This document shows positions 12,927 through 22,176 of a stretch of 48,147 nucleotides of DNA, in pieces. Numbering within the stretch: the stretch's first letter is position 1; each line of letters starts with the position of its first letter. A model generated the notes under the pieces. That model worked only from the letters and a program-made list of their open reading frames with translations. It did no database searches and was not told the origin of the DNA. This stretch comes from Phycisphaerales bacterium (GTDB lineage: Bacteria; Planctomycetota; Phycisphaerae; Phycisphaerales; SM1A02). A program made the position numbers and the translations under genes. The stretch is from the NCBI GenBank assembly GCA_029260575.1, contig JAJDDB010000025.1, forward strand, positions 1 through 48,147, in the 5' to 3' direction.

Positions 12927-15085
12927 GGGTCAGTGTTCCTACGTCGGTAGAGATGTACGTGCGCGGCGCTCTCTCTGCGTTTAACGACAAAATGACATCT
13001 CTGGGCTATACGTTTGGCAGCAACACCTTTGCATTCAAAGATGGGGACACAGCCAACACCCGGGCGGATGTGCTCTCGATCTCTGATCTTCACGTTGTCA
13101 GCGGCACCCTGGATGGGCCGCATCAACTGGTGCGGTTTACAGGTCCAAACGCAGCACGAGACGCTGCGATTGTTGAGATGTCCTGGTATCGCAAGAGCGC
13201 CACCGCGGCCCCTCAAGATGCAAACGATACTGGCCTAACGATCCACGAGGCACCGATACCTGCGACTGATGCTACTAACCTTGTCTCGAATAGTGTGATG
13301 ACGGGTGCGGCGGACGACAGCCCCGGACCACAGGCCTTCCCGACTGACTGGTCGGTCATTGGCAGCAGCACGATCACCCCCGCCATCAAGGCTGTGGACA
13401 CTACATCAGGCGCGGAAACGATCACGTTGGAAATGATTGATTCAGGATCTGGGTCGGCGAAGATATGGTTTACGGCGTCTACTGCCGATATTCCCGCGGT
13501 GGTGGGTGAGGTTCTTTTCCTCGAAAGCGACCTTCGTCTTTCTGCGGGGTCGCTAACTAACGTGTCGGAGATCCATCACGCGCTCCACCAGTACAGATCA
13601 GATGGCACGACCGCTACGGACTTCAGTTTCCTGACAGGCGATGACTTTTTGTCGGGGCTTGATGGAACGATGCGGACGTTCGATTGGTCGCCAAGGATTT
13701 CTACTGACCAAAACACTAGTGGAAACGCGCCGCCAAATGATATCGCGTTTGTCCGGTACTCAATCTATTTTGTCTGGACCGGCGCGGTGAATTTCACCGT
13801 GGAACTACGCCGGCCCAGGGCATCGAACGTTGTCAGCGCCATTTATGACCGCCGCCCGGTGTTCTTTGGCCATAACGCGAGGTCTGAAACGCGCGCATCG
13901 CTACCTGACATCACGACGCTGAGCTTGAAGGGCTTCAACTTGGCGGGTGCCGAATTCGGGAGTGTCAGGCCCGGCACGCACGGGATAGATTACGTCTATC
14001 CATGGTCGGGCGCCGCTGGATCGAAGTATCGCTTCGGCGAGGACATGATCAAGCGCGGCTTTAACTGCTTCCGCATCCCGTTCAAAGGGCAGCGTCTCCA
14101 AAGGTCAAGGCTCGGCGCGTTCGACGCAGGCGAGCAGGCACGATTGATTGCGTGTGTTGAGCACTACACCAACCTCGGTGCCTATGTGGTGTTGGACCCG
14201 CATGACTTTGGGGCATTCGCCGGCGCGGTGATCAATCGGGTTGACGCAACGGGCACGGTTATAAGCTCGACGGACACCACGGTGGTGCTAAGCGGCGCGT
14301 CGGAGATCACGGGGTGGCTGGCCGGCCTCACGATTGTCATAGACGGCCAGTCACGCACGATCAGCGACTACACGGTGGTGCCAGACCCAATCACCAAGAC
14401 GGCGACTGTGAGCGCTTGGGACGCCAACCCCGTAGCAGGTGAGGCGTGGGAGGTTGTCGGCGGCGGCGCAACGATTGCGGACTTCGAGGACTTTTGGAAC
14501 AAGCTCGCGACGCTGTTTAAGGACAATCCGCGTGTGATCTTCGGGTTGATGAACGAGCCCACCAGCAGCGTCACAATTGATGAGTGGTTCCCGGCTCAGC
14601 AGGCGGCGATCAACGAGATCCGCAACGTGGTCGGTGCGAATAACCTGATCCTCGCGACCGGAGTGGACTTTGCAGGCGCGCATTCATGGATCACGAGTGG
14701 AAACGGTGCTGCGGCGCTGACGACTACCGATCCGGGCGACAACCTCGTGTGGGAGGCCCATCAGTATTTCGATTTAGACAGTTCTGGAACGAGCACGGTA
14801 AGCGTGTCGTCTGACGAGGTTATTGGGCGAATTTTGGTGTTTACGAATTGGCTAAGAGCGAACGGCCTCAAGGGCTTCATCGGAGAGTTCGGGGGCGAGG
14901 GGAATGAAGACACGAAATTAGTCATGCGTGATTTCCTGGCTCACATGCAGGACAGTGCTGATGTGTATGTGGGCTGGGTGGTGTGGTCCGGGGGTCCTTG
15001 GTGGGCAACCACTTACGTCAATCGGGTTGAAACTGTGGACTATGGTGGGCGTGAAGAATTCCACCCATTCGCGGCGGTGTCCTGA
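12923..15085 (+). CDS. Virion protein with C-terminal GH5 glycosidase domain (720 aa)
   Basis: Residues 1-325 are a beta-rich virion part sharing NSVMTGA...SAGSLTNVSEI with the upstream fibre. From residue 326 (LPDITTLSLKGFNLAGAEFG) the chain is a glycoside hydrolase family 5 barrel. It has FRIPFKG, the acid/base Glu545 in LMNEP, WEAHQY, and the nucleophile Glu655 in IGEFGG. Between DPHDF and the acid/base, about 90 residues of a beta-rich domain are inserted. GH5 enzymes hydrolyse beta-glucans such as cellulose. Here it probably cuts a host exopolysaccharide during adsorption. Confidence 0.85.
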   Translation: MRVSVPTSVEMYVRGALSAFNDKMTSLGYTFGSNTFAFKDGDTANTRADVLSISDLHVVSGTLDGPHQLVRFTGPNAARDAAIVEMSWYRKSATAAPQDANDTGLTIHEAPIPATDATNLVSNSVMTGAADDSPGPQAFPTDWSVIGSSTITPAIKAVDTTSGAETITLEMIDSGSGSAKIWFTASTADIPAVVGEVLFLESDLRLSAGSLTNVSEIHHALHQYRSDGTTATDFSFLTGDDFLSGLDGTMRTFDWSPRISTDQNTSGNAPPNDIAFVRYSIYFVWTGAVNFTVELRRPRASNVVSAIYDRRPVFFGHNARSETRASLPDITTLSLKGFNLAGAEFGSVRPGTHGIDYVYPWSGAAGSKYRFGEDMIKRGFNCFRIPFKGQRLQRSRLGAFDAGEQARLIACVEHYTNLGAYVVLDPHDFGAFAGAVINRVDATGTVISSTDTTVVLSGASEITGWLAGLTIVIDGQSRTISDYTVVPDPITKTATVSAWDANPVAGEAWEVVGGGATIADFEDFWNKLATLFKDNPRVIFGLMNEPTSSVTIDEWFPAQQAAINEIRNVVGANNLILATGVDFAGAHSWITSGNGAAALTTTDPGDNLVWEAHQYFDLDSSGTSTVSVSSDEVIGRILVFTNWLRANGLKGFIGEFGGEGNEDTKLVMRDFLAHMQDSADVYVGWVVWSGGPWWATTYVNRVETVDYGGREEFHPFAAVS

Positions 15086-16314
15086 TGGCGCTTCCGGATC
15101 TAACAACCCTCTCACTTAGAGGGTTTAACCTAGCAGGTGCTGAATTCGGCACTGTCCCTGGCACGCACCTTTCCGACTATTTCTGGCCGGACGAGGAATA
15201 TAGGCCATACATAGCCTCGTTTCGTCATATCTATAGATCGCCACAGAGAGCGATAGAACAAGGCTACAATTGTTTCAGAATTCCATTCAAGGGATTGCGG
15301 ATACTCAGGTCTCGAACCGGTGAACTAGACACCGCAGAACTTGCGTTGATGACCACGACGGTAAATCGGCTAACCGCCCTTGGCGCTTACGTTCTTCTTG
15401 ACCTGCACGATTTCGCCCAGGTCGGCGGGATGGTCTTGAACGGCGGCAACGGGGCGTTTAGCAGCGACGCCACCGGAACCTGCCAGGCCGGCAGCACGGC
15501 GACGACGATTGTGCTGGGGTTCGGCAGTAGCCAGAGCGCCAAACTGGACGACTGGCATAACGGCGAGACGGTCACGCTAGACACTGGTCCTGGTGCCGGA
15601 GAGAGCGCTACCATCCTGGACTATGACTCGGACACGCAGACAGGAACGGTCGATTCGGCCTGGACAGTCACGCCGACCGACGCGACGACCTACACGGTCA
15701 CAGGAGGTGGCGCGACCAGTGCTGATCTAGCCCATATCTGGACGAAGCTGGCTGAGCAGTTTAAGGCCAACGATCACGTCATCTTTGACATCATGAACGA
15801 GCCGAATTCGATCATTGCGACCAACTGGTACCCAGCGGCTCAGGCCGCGATAACAGCCATACGAGCCACGGGAACCACCAACCTGATCATGGTCGAGGGC
15901 ATTGGCTTTAGCGGCGCTCACTCCTGGGAGGACAACGACAATGGGATTCAGGCACTGACGCTGACCGACTCCGGCGACAACATGATTTTCCAGGCGCATC
16001 AATACTTTGACAGCGACAATTCAGGCACGTCGGAAACGTCGGTAGACGTTGCAGTGGTGATTAACCGCATCGAGGTTTTCACCGATTGGCTAAGGCGTAA
16101 TTCGAAGAAGGGTTTTATTGGCGAATTCGGGCCGAGCAAGGCGACAACGGGACGCACTTCAACGCGGGCGTTTCTCGCGCACATGGAAGCCAATCAAGAC
16201 GTTTATGTCGGCTGGACTGCCTGGGCGATGGGTCCAGCGTGGGCGGACAACTACATCTTCCGGCTGGATGACACGCGAGACCCGATGTTGACCGTAATAG
16301 AGGAATTTGTTTAA
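15085..16314 (+). CDS. Second GH5 glycosidase, endoglucanase-like (409 aa)
   Basis: Nearly the whole chain matches the GH5 half of the preceding protein: LPDLTTLSLRGFNLAGAEFG, FRIPFKG, acid/base Glu239 in IMNEP, FQAHQYFD and nucleophile Glu347 in IGEFG. It carries the same kind of beta insertion (TATTIVLGFGSSQSA, then DTGPGAGESATILDYD) between LLDLHDF and NEP. There is no signal peptide and no N-terminal virion domain. It is probably a virion-bound or lysis-released depolymerase that arose by tandem duplication. Confidence 0.85.
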   Translation: MALPDLTTLSLRGFNLAGAEFGTVPGTHLSDYFWPDEEYRPYIASFRHIYRSPQRAIEQGYNCFRIPFKGLRILRSRTGELDTAELALMTTTVNRLTALGAYVLLDLHDFAQVGGMVLNGGNGAFSSDATGTCQAGSTATTIVLGFGSSQSAKLDDWHNGETVTLDTGPGAGESATILDYDSDTQTGTVDSAWTVTPTDATTYTVTGGGATSADLAHIWTKLAEQFKANDHVIFDIMNEPNSIIATNWYPAAQAAITAIRATGTTNLIMVEGIGFSGAHSWEDNDNGIQALTLTDSGDNMIFQAHQYFDSDNSGTSETSVDVAVVINRIEVFTDWLRRNSKKGFIGEFGPSKATTGRTSTRAFLAHMEANQDVYVGWTAWAMGPAWADNYIFRLDDTRDPMLTVIEEFV

Positions 16315-17153
16315 TGGCATCCAAAACTGCTGCTGAGTTTGCGGCGCTCCTGGCAGATCCTGGGAAGCGAAACCTCGACAGGCCGATTATCGAGGCCTTG
16401 ATAGATACATTCTTCTCCACTGCGATGAGCGATCAATCCGGCACGACGTATGACATTGTATCTGGGGACGCAGGCTCGATCATTCGTGGGGACAATGCCT
16501 CTGCACAGACTTACACGGTGAATAACAGTGATTTTGCTATTGGAGACTCCTTCAAGGTCAAGCAGATCGGCGCAGGACGAATCACTGTCTCAATTAATGC
16601 AACGATTGTCTCCCCGAATGGAACGTTCACGACGCGAAACGCCGGATCTGAACTGACCTTTAGCAAAGTTTCTGAAACGGGCTGGGAATGTAACGGGGAC
16701 GAGCTGGTCCCGGCCTTTCGCGTGCATCTTGGTGCCGCTACAAACAACGTCACCGGTAACGGCGCTGACTATAAGGTCACGTGGGACGTTGTGGACTTTG
16801 ATCACGGCAGCAACTTCAACGTCTCAGCGGGCAATGAGAACTTCACTGCGCCGGTAGCCGGCACATATTTTTTCAGCGCTTCGATCCGCCTGAACAACCT
16901 AACTGCGGCGGCTGATCAGGCCGAGGTCCAGATCAAGAATACGGGCGACGATGATTCGTTGTTTGCGATCCATGAAGACACCGACAACATGCCTGTTGAT
17001 ATTAGTATGTCCATTTCAGGGGTCTTGAACCTCGCGGTCGGCGATGTCGTGCATGTACAGGCCACGGTCGATGGCGAGGCCGGAGACACGGTTGACATCA
17101 CGGGGGCGAACTCTCCAAACGTGACGTTTTTCAGCGGCCACCTTATCACCTGA
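16314..17153 (+). CDS. Fibre protein with C1q-like jelly-roll domain (279 aa)
   Basis: The N-terminal part (IIRGDNASAQTYTVNNSDFA, then VKQIGAGRITVS) is a common phage fibre repeat. From about residue 140, PAFRVHLGAATNN, then NFTAPVAGTYFFSASIRLNN and VVHVQATVDG, fit a C1q/TNF-like jelly roll. Such domains usually make trimeric tips that bind ligands. Likely a receptor-binding or spike-tip protein. Confidence 0.7.
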   Translation: MASKTAAEFAALLADPGKRNLDRPIIEALIDTFFSTAMSDQSGTTYDIVSGDAGSIIRGDNASAQTYTVNNSDFAIGDSFKVKQIGAGRITVSINATIVSPNGTFTTRNAGSELTFSKVSETGWECNGDELVPAFRVHLGAATNNVTGNGADYKVTWDVVDFDHGSNFNVSAGNENFTAPVAGTYFFSASIRLNNLTAAADQAEVQIKNTGDDDSLFAIHEDTDNMPVDISMSISGVLNLAVGDVVHVQATVDGEAGDTVDITGANSPNVTFFSGHLIT

Positions 17154-18727
17154 TGCCAACACCTGTTTCTCGCACCAAGGAAGAATTATTAGAGATAGGG
17201 GATGACCCCGGCGAGGAATTCGGGACATATGACCTTCTGCGCGACACTATCGAGTCTATGTTCGGGCAGTTTCAGAGGAAGGAAGACTATCCAGCCCCGA
17301 GAGCGCTGACGAGCTTTGACGATCAGGCTGGGTTTGGAAATACTGCACAGAAGGGCGCAGCAAATACACGGGCGTTGATAAACTGGGTTTCGTCTGGCGA
17401 ACATCTGTACATAGATCCAGACGATGACAATCTGGGTTTTTGGGTAGATCACTTCCCCAGGCCGAAACGGAGCATTTTCGGGCATTCCCACACAAAGAGT
17501 AGGCTGAACGCAGCCGTTGGCTTCACGCCAGTGTCCGACACGTTTCTTGATCTGCACGAGCCCTTAGCTCGGAGCGTGTTCCAAGATTTCTCGCTTCTCT
17601 GTGGTCAGAAGGCGGCGTTTTGTGTCGGCAACGACCAGGAGGCGTCAGCAACACCGACATCTGCCAATGTGCTGCGCCGGTTGAATATCAATGGTGGGTC
17701 CGACTACGCACTCGGCTTTAACGGCGACGACGCATTTCTTGGTGGGCCTGGTGTCGGGATGCGGGTTGAAGACTGCATCATTAAACCCGGTGTTAGCACG
17801 GCGGGCTGGATTAAGATCCAGAAAGCCTCCGATGACATGGTTTTCGACCATCTGCGCTTTTCCATGCCGGGCGGGAAGATGGACAACCCGCTGATCCATG
17901 TAGACGGCACGATTGTTAACATAGCGTTCAAGCACTTCTTTATCTCGACTTTAGACGATTACGATTCAGGGTCTTCCTCAGACGCGATATTCAAGGTCAA
18001 ATCCGGTTCGAAAGCGATCACCTGGGACGGCGGTTACATCGAGCTAACGCCATCCGGAAAAACGCACACGAAGCTCCGGTATTTTGCCGATATTGAGTCT
18101 GGGAACGCCTCTCTCAGGGACGTATGGATGCAGAACCAGGGAAGCATCATCTTCCCCGCCAACTCTGCATTTATCAAGCACCGATCTGGCAATGTTCAGG
18201 TGCACAACTGCATAAGCCAGATTGAGAACATGGACCACATTGTCGGCCTTGAGAGCGGCGCGACATCAACGGGTGATGCGGAGTTGCACTTCTCTGGCAA
18301 CTCGATGGGTGCCAATACTGGAGTTGTAAATGGCTTCAACAACCTTGATTCGAGCGGGGAGAAGCCGCTTCACCTGTTCGGAACCCACCGTGGCGTTTCT
18401 TACGATCACGATGTTTCTCACGACGGGTCGGTAGTCATTCTAACGCCTGCTGATACCGTTTCTTTGATAAACACAGATTCGCCGTACACCGTTACCCGAG
18501 AGAAGCTGGTTCTCTGCGATGCTACCTCCGGGGCGATTACAGTTAATCTCCCAGCTGCAAGCAGTGGCGTCATAACGACGGTCAAAAAGACAGACTCCTC
18601 AGGAAACGCCATTACAATAGACGGAAGCGGCTCAGAGACAATCGACGGAACAACGACCAAGGTAATTACAACCCAATATGCCTCGTTAACTATGTCGCCC
18701 CAGGGAGGGGCTTATCACATCGTATGA
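17153..18727 (+). CDS. Tailspike with right-handed beta-helix (524 aa)
   Basis: A helical N-terminal head-binding part (KEELLEIGDDPGEEFGTYDL) is followed by about 300 residues of short beta-strand repeats (VEDCIIKPGVSTAGWIKIQK, VQVHNCISQIEN), as in pectate-lyase-type tailspikes. The C-terminal domain LVLCDATSGAITVNLPAAS to the end is a known fibre module. Catalytic residues cannot be placed from sequence alone. Confidence 0.7.
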   Translation: MPTPVSRTKEELLEIGDDPGEEFGTYDLLRDTIESMFGQFQRKEDYPAPRALTSFDDQAGFGNTAQKGAANTRALINWVSSGEHLYIDPDDDNLGFWVDHFPRPKRSIFGHSHTKSRLNAAVGFTPVSDTFLDLHEPLARSVFQDFSLLCGQKAAFCVGNDQEASATPTSANVLRRLNINGGSDYALGFNGDDAFLGGPGVGMRVEDCIIKPGVSTAGWIKIQKASDDMVFDHLRFSMPGGKMDNPLIHVDGTIVNIAFKHFFISTLDDYDSGSSSDAIFKVKSGSKAITWDGGYIELTPSGKTHTKLRYFADIESGNASLRDVWMQNQGSIIFPANSAFIKHRSGNVQVHNCISQIENMDHIVGLESGATSTGDAELHFSGNSMGANTGVVNGFNNLDSSGEKPLHLFGTHRGVSYDHDVSHDGSVVILTPADTVSLINTDSPYTVTREKLVLCDATSGAITVNLPAASSGVITTVKKTDSSGNAITIDGSGSETIDGTTTKVITTQYASLTMSPQGGAYHIV

Positions 18728-19515
18728 CGTACATACCATCGAGTAACTTTGGCCTTGAGGTGTCTAAGGGCAATGTTCCTGGTCATTCGCCTGTCATTAA
18801 GTTCGGGCGTGCGCCTGATGGCGTTCAGTCGTCTCTTACTGATATTTGGGACCGTGCCGATGCCACGCCAACTCAACAAATCTGGGTGGCGCCAACACAA
18901 GCCAGGATACACGCGATTGTCTCGACCAGCACAGACGACGATGGCAGCCCGGTCGGCACTGGCGCGCGAACGGTTCAGGTGTACGGGTTGACTGATTGGG
19001 ACACGGCAGAAGTCTCTGAGACCGTTACAATGGACGGCACGACGCCGGTAAATACTGCGAATAGCTATGTAATCATTCATCGGCTGTGGGTAGCCTCGTG
19101 GGGCTCTGCCGGGCCGAATGTTGGCACGATCAGCGCCACCGCGGCGACGGACGCAACAATAACGGCCATTGTTAGACCCACAATTGGCTCTACGGAAATG
19201 GCGGTGTATGGCCTGCCGTCTACGCAGAAGTTTTACATAGAAGCGTGGCAAGCAAGCCTGATGAAGGCCTCCGGTGGAGCTGCGGATGTAACCATGAGGC
19301 TGTGCGTTAATACTCAGCCGGAAACGTCTCTGACGGGCTTCACTGAGCGTGAAACAGAGGGCCTTCAATCGACTGGCGTTTCATCAAAGACATGGACGAT
19401 TAGCCCGCCTCTGCAAATAACCGGCCCGGCAATCGTTAAAATGCAGGGTATTGGCAGTACTAACGATCTTGATGTAACTGGATCGTTTCACGGCACGCTA
19501 GTAACGAATTCCTAG
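18724..19515 (+). CDS. Conserved virion protein, fibre or decoration type (263 aa)
   Basis: The start FGLEVSKGNVPGHSPVIKFG and the tract DDDGSPVGTGARTVQVYGL are hallmarks of a family I recall from environmental podovirus genomes, usually near capsid or neck genes. The whole protein looks beta-rich. Exact place in the virion unknown. Confidence 0.65.
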   Translation: MTYIPSSNFGLEVSKGNVPGHSPVIKFGRAPDGVQSSLTDIWDRADATPTQQIWVAPTQARIHAIVSTSTDDDGSPVGTGARTVQVYGLTDWDTAEVSETVTMDGTTPVNTANSYVIIHRLWVASWGSAGPNVGTISATAATDATITAIVRPTIGSTEMAVYGLPSTQKFYIEAWQASLMKASGGAADVTMRLCVNTQPETSLTGFTERETEGLQSTGVSSKTWTISPPLQITGPAIVKMQGIGSTNDLDVTGSFHGTLVTNS

Positions 19516-19567
19516 GAATCGCCACACTGCCGGGCGTTATCGGCAGCTTAACCAGGAGAGTGACTAC

Positions 19568-20029
19568 ATGAAAAAGCTTGTTGTCCTACTGGGTGCCGCC
19601 ATTCTCTTGGCTAGCCCAGTTTTAGCCCAGGATTTCCCCACTAACTCAGACAACCGCGGCCAGATCGACAATCCCAGTGCATTTCGGGTGAATCGGGCCT
19701 TTGGCGAGCACTTCGGCTTGGATTCAGCCGCAGACGCCACCAGGAACGCCGTGGATTTCGGTTTCGAGGCCGATTACGTCGAGATCTGCCTAGAAGACGA
19801 TGCATCGCGTGCATATTTCCGCTTCGGTACGACCCTGCCAGCGAATGCAACGTCGAGCTCGAACTTCATCAATGGAGTAACGGGTTCACTGAGCGGGCAA
19901 GCGGTTCCGATCTTTGGCGGCGGTGACGGCACGGACGTGAAGTGCATCTCCGGCCCGTTTGCGACGAATGGCCTGGTGTTCCACAGCCCAGGTACAGCGT
20001 CAATCGACGTGCGTGCATACGCTGAGTAA
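19568..20029 (+). CDS. Secreted protein with signal peptide (153 aa)
   Basis: MKKLVVLLGAAILLASPVLA is a clear Sec signal peptide with an ALA-like cleavage site before QDF. The mature part is beta-rich with two cysteines. It lies between a virion protein and the large terminase. A periplasmic phage protein here could act in superinfection exclusion or cell-surface change; that is inference. The ribosome-binding site is AGGAGAGTGACTAC. Confidence 0.65.
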   Translation: MKKLVVLLGAAILLASPVLAQDFPTNSDNRGQIDNPSAFRVNRAFGEHFGLDSAADATRNAVDFGFEADYVEICLEDDASRAYFRFGTTLPANATSSSNFINGVTGSLSGQAVPIFGGGDGTDVKCISGPFATNGLVFHSPGTASIDVRAYAE

Positions 20030-21461
20030 GTCCATTGAGGAGCAGGAAGTAGAGATACTTTCTGCTCTTCTTCTCGACAAACGGCGGAACCGTGCGGTTT
20101 ATTACGAACCGTATGACAAACAGAGAGAGTTCCACCGTGCCGGCAAGCTGTACAGAGAACGATTATTAATCGCAGGCAACCAGCTGGGAAAAACGTACTC
20201 AGCTGGGATGGAAGTATCGTTCCACGCAACGGGGAAATATCCCCATGACTGGGACGGCAAGCGCTTCGACAGAGCAACGTTAATCTGGACTGGCTCTGAG
20301 ACCAACGAAAGTTCAAAAGAGCTTATCCAGGGCGTTCTGTTAGGAACTGAGAGCACATCTAAGGCAGATCCTGACTTTGGGACTGGCTCAATCCCGCACG
20401 ATGCAATATTCAAGGTCTCAACCCGCCAGGCTGGCGTCAAAGATGTTGTACACGAAATCCTTGTACGCCACGTTTCAGGTGGTCTGTCGAGAATCGTTCT
20501 AAAGACCTACGAACAGGGAAGAAAGACCTGGCAGGGTAAACAGGTCGATGTGGTCTGGTTCGATGAGGAGCCGGAGTACTCAATTTATTCTGAGGGTGTG
20601 ACGCGAACGAACACCACGGGCGGTATCGTCATGATGACGTTTACCCCTCTGTTGGGTGTGACGAAGGTCGTGGAGAGCTTTTTGTCCCCGTCTGAGGGGG
20701 ATATTCCCAAATCAGTCACGACAATGACGATCTATGACGCCGGACACTACACTGATGAGAAACGAGCGGAGATCATCTCCAGTTACGCGGAGTGGGAGCG
20801 GGACACCCGAGCTTTTGGAGTCCCGATGGCAGGTGAGGGCAGAGTATTCCAGATAGCCGAAGAAACCATTAAGTGCGATCCATTCGAGATTCCCCGGCAC
20901 TACGCCAGGATCTGCGGCATCGACTTTGGCGCCGGAGGAGCAACATCGCATCCAGCAGCGGGCACTTGGCTAGCATGGGATCGCGATGCAGATATCATCT
21001 ACGTTTACGATTGCTACAAGAGATCAGGAGAGACCCCAGTTTACCACTCCAGCGCGATAAACTCGCGAGGAAAGTGGATTCCAGTGGCGTGGCCCCATGA
21101 CGGCGTGAATAACGAGTCAGATGGCAGGCCCCTGAAAGATAAGTATCTGGAACACAACGTGAACATGCTATCAAGGTCGGCGAGATACGATGAGGACCGC
21201 GGGGGCAGTCAGGATGTCGAGCCCGTGGTTCTAGAGATGCTTGAGAGAATGCGGACTGGGAGATTTAAAGTCTTCTCTCATCTTCACGAGTGGTTTGACG
21301 AATTCAGGATGTATCACCGGAAAGACGGGAAGATCGTCAGGGTGAAGGACGACATCATGTCAGCAACGAGGTACGCGACGATGGATCTGAGATGCGCGCG
21401 GCCTCAAGAGTTGACCGTTCAGAAGCGTCATGTCCCGCAGGGTCTGAGGATGGTTGGATGA
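20013..21461 (+). CDS. terL: Terminase large subunit (482 aa)
   Basis: The ATPase domain has Walker A GNQLGKT at residues 55-61 and Walker B VVWFDEEP around 179-186. The nuclease part has GIDFG near 295-300 and a late Asp pair in VKDDIMSATRY. I use GTG 20013, which overlaps the secreted-protein gene by 17 nt, because no ATG occurs before Walker A; the start is uncertain. The protein packages DNA into the prohead and cuts it. It is followed by coupled virion genes. Confidence 0.9.
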   Translation: MHTLSKSIEEQEVEILSALLLDKRRNRAVYYEPYDKQREFHRAGKLYRERLLIAGNQLGKTYSAGMEVSFHATGKYPHDWDGKRFDRATLIWTGSETNESSKELIQGVLLGTESTSKADPDFGTGSIPHDAIFKVSTRQAGVKDVVHEILVRHVSGGLSRIVLKTYEQGRKTWQGKQVDVVWFDEEPEYSIYSEGVTRTNTTGGIVMMTFTPLLGVTKVVESFLSPSEGDIPKSVTTMTIYDAGHYTDEKRAEIISSYAEWERDTRAFGVPMAGEGRVFQIAEETIKCDPFEIPRHYARICGIDFGAGGATSHPAAGTWLAWDRDADIIYVYDCYKRSGETPVYHSSAINSRGKWIPVAWPHDGVNNESDGRPLKDKYLEHNVNMLSRSARYDEDRGGSQDVEPVVLEMLERMRTGRFKVFSHLHEWFDEFRMYHRKDGKIVRVKDDIMSATRYATMDLRCARPQELTVQKRHVPQGLRMVG

Positions 21462-21850
21462 CTCCACTGGAGGGAGAGGTTGTCGGCAAAACCAAGGAGG
21501 GCCGCAACATTTTCAAAAACCCAGACGGGTCATTCTCAACGGAGCGGACAACAACCATCGTTCATCCCGCGATCAACGGCGGTGCGCCGACGAATATCCC
21601 GACTATTTTTGCAGGGCAGGAACTAACGCCTGACGAGGCCACGGAGTTGATTGTTGAGATCGTCCGTCGTAACGGCTCTGCTATTGATCCAGAAACAGGC
21701 CGGGAGTTGGTCGGGTTCCCTTCCATGAAGGCCGCGGTTGCCGGTGCAAAGAAGAGATCGGCGACTATAGGCAAGGAACTGAATGCGCTGACAGCCCCTC
21801 GTCCGAAAATCAAGCCGACCATGTTGGGTGGGGAGTTGCCGTTAAGATGA
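21458..21850 (+). CDS. Conserved phage virion-associated protein (130 aa)
   Basis: Starts at the ATGA overlap with terL. The sequence has NIFKNPDGSFSTERTTTIVH and GAPTNIPTIFAGQELTPDEA, then DPETGRELVGFPS, a pattern found in many podovirus-like genomes near portal and terminase genes. Function unknown; possibly a minor virion protein. Confidence 0.65.
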   Translation: MTPLEGEVVGKTKEGRNIFKNPDGSFSTERTTTIVHPAINGGAPTNIPTIFAGQELTPDEATELIVEIVRRNGSAIDPETGRELVGFPSMKAAVAGAKKRSATIGKELNALTAPRPKIKPTMLGGELPLR

Positions 21851-22176
21851 AGACATCAACTCTAAACTTCGAGGCAATGGTTAACGAATCCAATTTCAGG
21901 ACTCTTCCAAAGCAGTTCACTGACAAGGGAAATGTCCTGTTGGCTGAGAAGTACTCGGTATGGGACGCGAAGTTCAAAAAGCCGCACTATCAAGTTCTGT
22001 GGGCAATCGAGAGGAACGAAAAGATGCAAGTTGGCCGCGTCCTCTACATTGAACCCGTAGAAACCAAGAAGGGTGTTTACAGGCGGCAGACGGAAGAAGA
22101 ACGGATTAACGCGGCAATGATGGACGCAATGCAGTTCATGGCTGACGAGGGTGTTAGGCCCATGGTCGTTGGCTAG
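21847..22176 (+). CDS. Hypothetical protein between terL and portal (109 aa)
   Basis: Mixed alpha/beta protein. ATGA overlap with the preceding gene and a 26-nt overlap with the portal gene. Contains KYSVWDAKFKKPHYQVLWAI. No family recognised; the location suggests head assembly. Confidence 0.55.
   Translation: MKTSTLNFEAMVNESNFRTLPKQFTDKGNVLLAEKYSVWDAKFKKPHYQVLWAIERNEKMQVGRVLYIEPVETKKGVYRRQTEEERINAAMMDAMQFMADEGVRPMVVG

Noticed and set aside
19519-19550. CTGCCG/CGGCAG hairpin between 18724 and 19568 genes
   Set aside because: No T-run and within an operon; not enough to call a terminator.
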